From positions 42,090,492 through 42,154,491 of the forward strand of contig NC_052136.2 of NCBI RefSeq assembly GCF_016086655.4: DNA of 64,000 bases, written 5' to 3'. The translations under genes were made by a program, and so were the position numbers. This DNA is from Lepeophtheirus salmonis (lineage: Eukaryota; Arthropoda; Copepoda; Siphonostomatoida; Caligidae). Below the pieces are notes generated by a model. It searched no databases. It saw nothing but the letters and a program-made list of their open reading frames with translations, and was not told where the DNA came from. Each line of letters begins with the position of its first letter. Position 1 is the first letter of the stretch. This document shows positions 58,196 to 64,000 of this stretch, in pieces.

Positions 58196-61100
58196 TAGGT
58201 ATTATTTAGTTAAGATTATTGTTAATATTGGCTGCGTATTATATCAATTTTAGGGAAAAAGGAATTACTGCTATAAAAAACCTATAGCTTATTAGTATCT
58301 GGTCACATTTAGATTCAATTTATTTTAAATTGATGTGTAAACATGATTTTAATCTGTTCAGAAAATACGTGGTAACAAGTAAAATTGGTTTTTAGACGTT
58401 TCATACAAGTAGAAATAGTATAAATCATTTTTTTTAAACGCTATAAAACGAATGCTAAGAGAGATTTTTTGGAGAAGAGAATTAAATATCATAGGAGAAA
58501 AGACAAATCAATAATTAATAGTATATCCTGTTTATATTAATATAAATTTGAAACGTTAGAAGATAATCATTTTGATGTAGCAATAGACTTGGATATGATA
58601 AATTTGAGGATATCCCATAAATAATGGGTGCCTCATATGTGCAAACTCTATATATATAAAAAAGAATGATTTATTCAGCTGAATCCCATATATCATATGT
58701 ACGTACATATAAAACATTGTCTGATCAAAAGAACAAAAAAAAAAAAAAATAGTCCACATTATATTACAATATATGAACATACCCCCAAAAAATGGTCTTT
58801 TAGTCAGTCACAAAGAGAAGTAACAAAAAATCACTTCCTCTATTTTTTTTTGTGTGTATACGGACATTGTTATGTAGAAACAAACCTTATACCATTTAGT
58901 AAGAAAAGGCATTTTTCTTCTTGTTATAATTGTAATTTGTTATGTGTAACTTATCAAAAAGGTTTGGTAGAGCTTTTGTAACTTAACCTGTAGAATTTAT
59001 AATATTGTTCAAACATTTAATAATCATAATTTAAATATGTATATAAATCTACATAATTTTCCAGTATTTTAATTCATATCTATATTAATAAAGCAAAGTT
59101 TGCCTTTGCTTTACTCATTTTTAACAATGTATAGCCATAGCTCAACCCAACATATGAAAAAGGAAAAAAAAAAAAAAAGAAGTGAAGTACATATAAAAAT
59201 TAAAAAATAATAAATAGTACATAAGATGCAGTTTAGCAAAAAGCATGTGTAGTTAAGCTCAGCGCGTAAATTAAAAAAAATATGGAGTAATTATCAGATA
59301 TGATAATATATTATATATAAAATATCTTTATTAATAAATAATGTTTGTATTAGCTTTTTGTCTATTCATCCTCGACACCTATTAACTTTGATCCATGCCG
59401 GGCACACCCACTAATTATATATACACATTCTAGTAATTACTTTTGACCCCGTTCATTATATTTCTACCACCTGAACCCTACGTTGCTTCTTATTATCTAT
59501 TCATTCACGCCAAAGACTCAAAATCCTTTTAATATTTTGTATGCATCCATATCGTCTCTAACTTCCATGTAAATTTTTAATTTATGACATAAATTTCGTA
59601 TACGTTTTTTGGGGAATGTTGCTTTCAATTTTTTGGAGTTATTATCCAGTTTTGGAATTAATGATTAATATTTCAATTATGTTATTTTTAGCGTTCATTA
59701 TTTATTGCTCCCAAGAATATATATAAATAAGAATAAAGTAGTTCAAAGGAGATTGGGATATATCATATTCTATATAGAATAAATATATCTTGATTGATAA
59801 TTAATTATTACTTTAAACATAATCTATCCATTACAGCAAAATTTATCAAGCTTTTTCGACTGTTAGTCAAAATTAGATGAAGAAATTATCTCGCAGGCTA
59901 CAATAATGAAACATCTTCCATATATTTTAATCTGAAAGTAAATAAATAAACATATTAATAATATTTTCATTTATAAAAATTATAACTCTAATCACAGTAA
60001 TTTTCTGAATTCTGAGCTATTTTTTTAACGTTCGTATCTGAAATGACTGTGGCAATTCTATTTATCTGATATAAGTGCTTATGTGTGAGTTAAGTATGAT
60101 ATTTATTTGTCATCTAAGAGAAAAACGACCTACAAAATAAAGTTAATCCGAACATTCCAAAAACAAAAATACCAAATTGCTTTGGAAGGTCCTGATGCCA
60201 ATTCCATAAACAATTCTTTGGTAGTAGATGATTTCTTGAATATGTTCTTCTATTCATCATTTCATTCCATGTAAATCAAATCAATTTACTTTCAAGTAAA
60301 ATTTTCGTTTATAACAAATTAATAAACCTGTCTATTCTATAAACATTTGGACAGGGATAAAAATGGGCACTTAGCCAGTTGAAATACACCATGACAATTA
60401 CTTAAGTTATAAAATCTTTGATCAAGCCCTGGATAAATTATTTATCTTTTTTATTTTGTTACTGTTATTAAATTACTTTAACGGGCCAGACATGGCTTGC
60501 AATCTTTAACAACTATTTGAGAGTTTGGATTGACAAGTATAAAATATAACGATAAAAAGTGTTCATTGTCATCAATGATGGGTATAGTAGGTATATTAAA
60601 TTGTCAACGACTAAGCGCAAGTCGTTGTTTTTATTTGCTATAGTATATATTTAATTATGAATGTACTCACTCGTGTTTGGATTTTAAGGCAAGTATCGGA
60701 AGTTTAATAACATTTTACTTAAAATAATTCTTATTTAATTTTTTCTACAAAAAATTATATTTTTCCAATAATTTATTTTAGTGAACAAATTTTCATTAAA
60801 TTTTGACAGCTGTCTGTTGAAGGTTCCAACAAACTGGAAGTAAGATATATGAGAAATAGAGTACAGTATATGTTAAGCCCGGCACTTTTCAGGCCATGTG
60901 TTACATGTGGTACTTCAGCTTTCACTTTTGACACCGTTCTTTATGCCTCCTCCCCTCCCCCTTATGGTTTATTAATAAATTTTCTTTTGATATATGTATA
61001 TCTATGTATAAACCTTTCCTATTTCTTCCCATGAAGTCATAAAGAAGTATAAAGAATATATAGAAAAAAAAACATCTGATGTGAAGATATTTTATATCAT

Positions 61101-62253
61101 TTTTACATTCAATACTTTGAAGAAAAATATATAAATATTTCTTATAACATAAAAAAAAAACCTTAAGAAAACTTTTTACTTCTCTTCTATATTACGACTA
61201 CCTCTCTCCCATACTTATAGTACAAAAACTTTGTCTTCTCATTTTTCTTTTAAAAGTGAAGGAAATTATAGTCATAATATATAAATTTTTTTCATTCCTA
61301 TGCCTTATTTTGCAATCGTTCACATGATGAAAGTAAGAACTTTTTTTTTTTTTTGACAGGGAAAAGAAATAATACGTCTTTGTTGAATACATATACAATG
61401 TTGATTTAGCTGTACTAGGATTTTTTTTTCGTTTACCAGTAAATTGTTATACATAAGAACCTCGGGAAATCAATTTTTAAATTTCGGTATGATAATATAT
61501 TTTATGAAAAAAAAAATGAACTTCGGGTTTTAATTAAATAATTTTCATTATTATTATAGTAAAACGTTAAGGTGAATAATTATTTTGTTACATAATCATC
61601 CAACAATAATTTCATGGATTGATAAACAATAATTAGCTTTTCAATTAATAAAAATGGCTATAGTATCACTATTTAACATATTATATGAAAATAAAAAAAG
61701 TTTAAAACACGAATATAAACACTTTACTTTTGCATTATTTTCTGTTCCTCCCTCCTTTTATACGACAGACGCCTTGCCCTTCAAGCTCTTTATATTTATT
61801 TATCTAGCATTCCACTCCCATTAAAACTTATTACCCCTTATATTTATCCTATGCCCATCTTCTCCATCCCTCGAGGTAATGAATAACAACATTAAAGAAG
61901 CTTTTATTACCAATAATAATTACATACAAAATTTACTTTAGAAATATTTTTTGATCGAGAGTTTCTTACGGAGAATTTAAATATTAGTAGTAAAATACGA
62001 ATTTAAAATGTTTATATATTTAATATGTCTTCATTAATATCAAAATATTAAGGGAGTAATAATGCTTTGGAATTTGGGCACGATATTCAGTAGATATTTA
62101 GAGGGATAAAATATTATTTATTTGATAAGTCAAAAATGATCCAATTTCTCAAGGTAGAGTTTGAGATACCCAGCCTTCGTCTTTTCAAGTGAGTAATATC
62201 TAGGAATAATATGTTTTGCTATGGAATTCCTGGTTGATTCTAAAAGAGAACAT
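58196..62253. other. AT-rich intergenic DNA, no gene recognised
   Basis: About 4 kb of A/T-rich sequence with homopolymer runs. Small items are a perfect 8-bp hairpin CAACGACT/AGTCGTTG at 60605-60627, and GCACTTTTCAGGCCATGTGT near 60.89 kb, similar to 52.55 kb. The open frames here lack any family feature. Confidence 0.45.
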
Positions 62254-62261
62254 ATATACAT

Positions 62262-62665
62262 TAGTGTTGTCACGAATCAATATTTCCGTCTTGGTTTGGT
62301 ACAATTATAGATATTTCGGTATTTAACGGTACTTTTTCGACGAAAAATAGAAAACAGAAATGTAGTGAAGTGTAATTGACATGCACATACAAAGACGTCC
62401 TCAGAATTTAAGTTTAGGTTAGGGCTAGTTTATAACTTTACCAACTTTTTTTAATTAAAAAAATAATGGAAATTTTTTTCTGTAGAAGGAAAAATTTGTT
62501 TGAGAGGTGGGGAGCTGGAATAAGATATTTGGAAAATTACATCATTAACAGGACCATTTTTATAAGTAATGGATCCGCAAATACCTATTTTAATATAAAC
62601 TTAGTATTGTACTAAAATGCACCAGTACCCTGTGTCATTATATTATGGAGTACACAACAGCACTA
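62262..62665. mobile_element. 404-bp hAT-like MITE with 8-bp target duplication
   Basis: Ends are TAGTGTTGTCACGAATC (left) and rc TAGTGCTGTTGTGTAC (right). The flanking 8-mers ATATACAT (62254-62261) and ATATAAAT (62666-62673) differ at one base, as expected for an old 8-bp duplication. The interior includes TTTCGGTATTTAACGGTACT and is non-coding. It lies about 200 bp upstream of a host exon. Confidence 0.7.
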
Positions 62666-62861
62666 ATATAAATATATAGTAATATAATATCTCAACTCTC
62701 AACAGAGTCAATAAAAACTTAACAATTTCCTTTAAATATATATTTTACGTAATAATAAAGTGTATTACATGACGTTATCCATGATTAAACATTATTTTTA
62801 TATTCATATGGTTGCCAAGAAGTGAGCGCACTCTGTATTTTTCTTTTTTTTTTCTTTTCAG

Positions 62862-63006
62862 GAAAGAAGTGTGTATTTGATCCCTCATGGGAGGGACGTT
62901 GGTTCGAATATGGTGAAAGGGATGGTGTTCGGATCGGTAAAGATAACATTACACACAAAGGGACTTGTCTCTTCAAAGATGGAGAAAAATACATATTTCA
63001 AGATGA
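62862..63006 (+). CDS. Internal exon of a host gene, cysteine/tryptophan-rich extracellular-type domain
   Basis: A long pyrimidine tract ending TTCTTTTCAG is followed by 145 nt of open sequence and the strong donor GATGA|GTAAGT. The upstream intron is phase 1 and the downstream one phase 2. The exon encodes CVFDPSWEGRWFEYGER, then GVRIGKDNITHKGTC and LFKDGEKYIFQDE. The pattern C-x(5)-WEGxWF-x(n)-G-x(n)-KGxC resembles small repeated domains in arthropod secreted or membrane proteins of unknown function (I recall the DUF7042-7045 group). That assignment is memory-based. Codon quality and G+C stand out against the flanks. Neighbouring exons are not visible. Confidence 0.75.
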
Positions 63007-63338
63007 GTAAGTAAACAGGCAAAGTGGCTAAATTTTTTTGGTATTTTTTAGAGTAATATACAGGGGTATAGCATTAGAAAAGGATTTTGCTAATTTGAAA
63101 TTTTATCAATTATGCTGAGTGCTACAATTAGTGCTATCAGATTTCTTGTTATTCAAGAATTTTAAATTGATCCGGATTGGGTATTTGGAGGGTACCATTT
63201 ATATAAAATTATAAATGAAGTTATATTGTAACGATCGTTTTTACTTCATAAATTCATATAAATTAACATGTGAGAGTTGAAATAGGATAAAATGGCAGAT
63301 ATATTAACGGTTTCAAAAGGTACTAAACGGCCTACTTC
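63007..63338 (+). other. Probable intron sequence after the 62.86 kb exon
   Basis: Begins at the GTAAGT donor. No following acceptor with an open exon was found before the retrocopy. Confidence 0.4.
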
Positions 63339-63915
63339 TTTTTTTTTTTTTTTTTTTTCATATAAAGACTTTATTCGTTTAGAGAAGTTACATATATAAA
63401 TAAAAATTTTATTTTACAATTAAAACCCTAAACTAAAGTCATCACAACAGTTAATTAGCACAGTGAGTCAAACGATAATTAAAATACTTTGTAGTAGTTT
63501 ATCACATTTCATAAAAATCTTCAATAAAATTAGTAAAACGATCATGTAGAAAACAAATGAATAAAAATTATCAAAATTATCCGACTAAAAAAAGTAGGAA
63601 GGAGACAAAAATTACCACATTTAAGCATTGGATGCACTAAACTTTTTAAACTGTCTGGGGATATGAATTAGACGGCGAAGAAACGTCATATTGTCTTTCG
63701 AACCATATCAAGTCCCCTGTGTACTTCCACGTTAGATTAGAAGAATCTGGAATTTTAATGGCAAAGACAGAGTATCTTGCAGCAGTTGAAATACAATTAG
63801 TTCTAAATTCTTCATTTTAGATAGGGACGCCTTCTGTCAGCTTCTCTGCTATATTATTTATACAGGTCGAGAGAGCCAACTCTATGGCACGAGTTTTTGT
63901 AGGAGCACTCGACAT
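63339..63915 (-). pseudogene. Processed retrocopy with poly(A), product unrecognised
   Basis: On the minus strand an ATG at 63915 opens a 90-codon frame ending in TAA at 63646, with one in-frame TAA at codon 33. The product reads MSSAPTKTRAIELALSTCIN, AEKLTEGVPI, stop, NEEFRTNCISTAARYSVFAI, IPDSSNLTWKYTGDLIWFER and QYDVSSPSNSYPQTV. About 270 nt downstream AATAAA (63375-63370) is followed 11 nt later by 20 consecutive A (63358-63339). This is the structure of a reverse-transcribed mRNA. I do not recognise the protein. The 5' limit and target duplication were not found and may lie outside the window. A terminal exon of a real minus-strand gene is a less likely alternative, given the internal stop and genomic poly(A). 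Confidence 0.6.
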
Positions 63916-64000
63916 ATTTGAAGTGAGCCTGAATAAAAGAACAACAGTCACGAATTTATCACTTATTCCTGCTATATTCAGCAATATGAATTTTTTCAGT

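Noticed and set aside
60605..60627. Short perfect hairpin CAACGACT/AGTCGTTG as a regulatory RNA
   Set aside because: An 8-bp stem is expected by chance in 64 kb and nothing around it suggests a transcript.

Overview
This is a nuclear window from a eukaryote, most likely an arthropod. The sequence is very AT-rich. It has GT-AG introns with pyrimidine-rich acceptors, poly(A)-tailed retrocopies, and many decayed mariner, hAT-like, L1-type and Ty3/gypsy elements. No open frame exceeds about 150 codons in 64 kb. The number and style of the mariner copies, and their spelling as I remember it, suggest a parasitic copepod such as the salmon louse. That identification is inference from memory, not something the sequence proves.

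Host genes are almost absent. Two stretches look like real host exons. One is a pair of minus-strand coding blocks near 4.3-4.83 kb with a plausible short intron. The other is a plus-strand internal exon at 62.86-63.01 kb with textbook splice sites and a cysteine- and tryptophan-containing domain. A minus-strand processed retrocopy with AATAAA and a 20-nt poly(A) tract lies downstream of that exon, probably in its intron.

The rest is repeats. From 0-3 kb there is a tRNA-derived SINE head, two short hAT-like elements, a mariner helix-turn-helix scrap and a GC-rich hairpin. From 5.2-9.0 kb there is a dead L1-type LINE with a possible ORF1, endonuclease, reverse transcriptase and C-terminal region recognisable in pieces. 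From 9.7-14.8 kb there are MITEs, an element with long inverted ends and a gutted mariner. From 17.7-39.9 kb mariner pieces of several subfamilies are scattered; the copy at 33.3-34.65 kb still has both ends and TA flanks. A 570-bp foldback-like element with a perfect 8-bp target duplication sits at 28.3-28.9 kb. From 47.6-50.4 kb Ty3/gypsy gag (minus) and pol (plus) fragments lie in opposite orientation, with a direct repeat flanking pol. From 50.4-58.2 kb about ten copies of one hAT-like non-autonomous family are packed together, one carrying another element inside it. A 404-bp MITE with a near-perfect target duplication sits just upstream of the 62.9 kb exon.

I found no operon, CRISPR array, toxin system or other cooperating gene set, and nothing that amounts to a new biological system. 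The most interesting signals are the two elements with long terminal repeats built from short repeated words, the rearranged gypsy locus, the dense hAT-like cluster and the unassigned exons. Stretches described as empty are AT-rich DNA in which I could not support any gene or repeat by eye; diverged copies may still be there.
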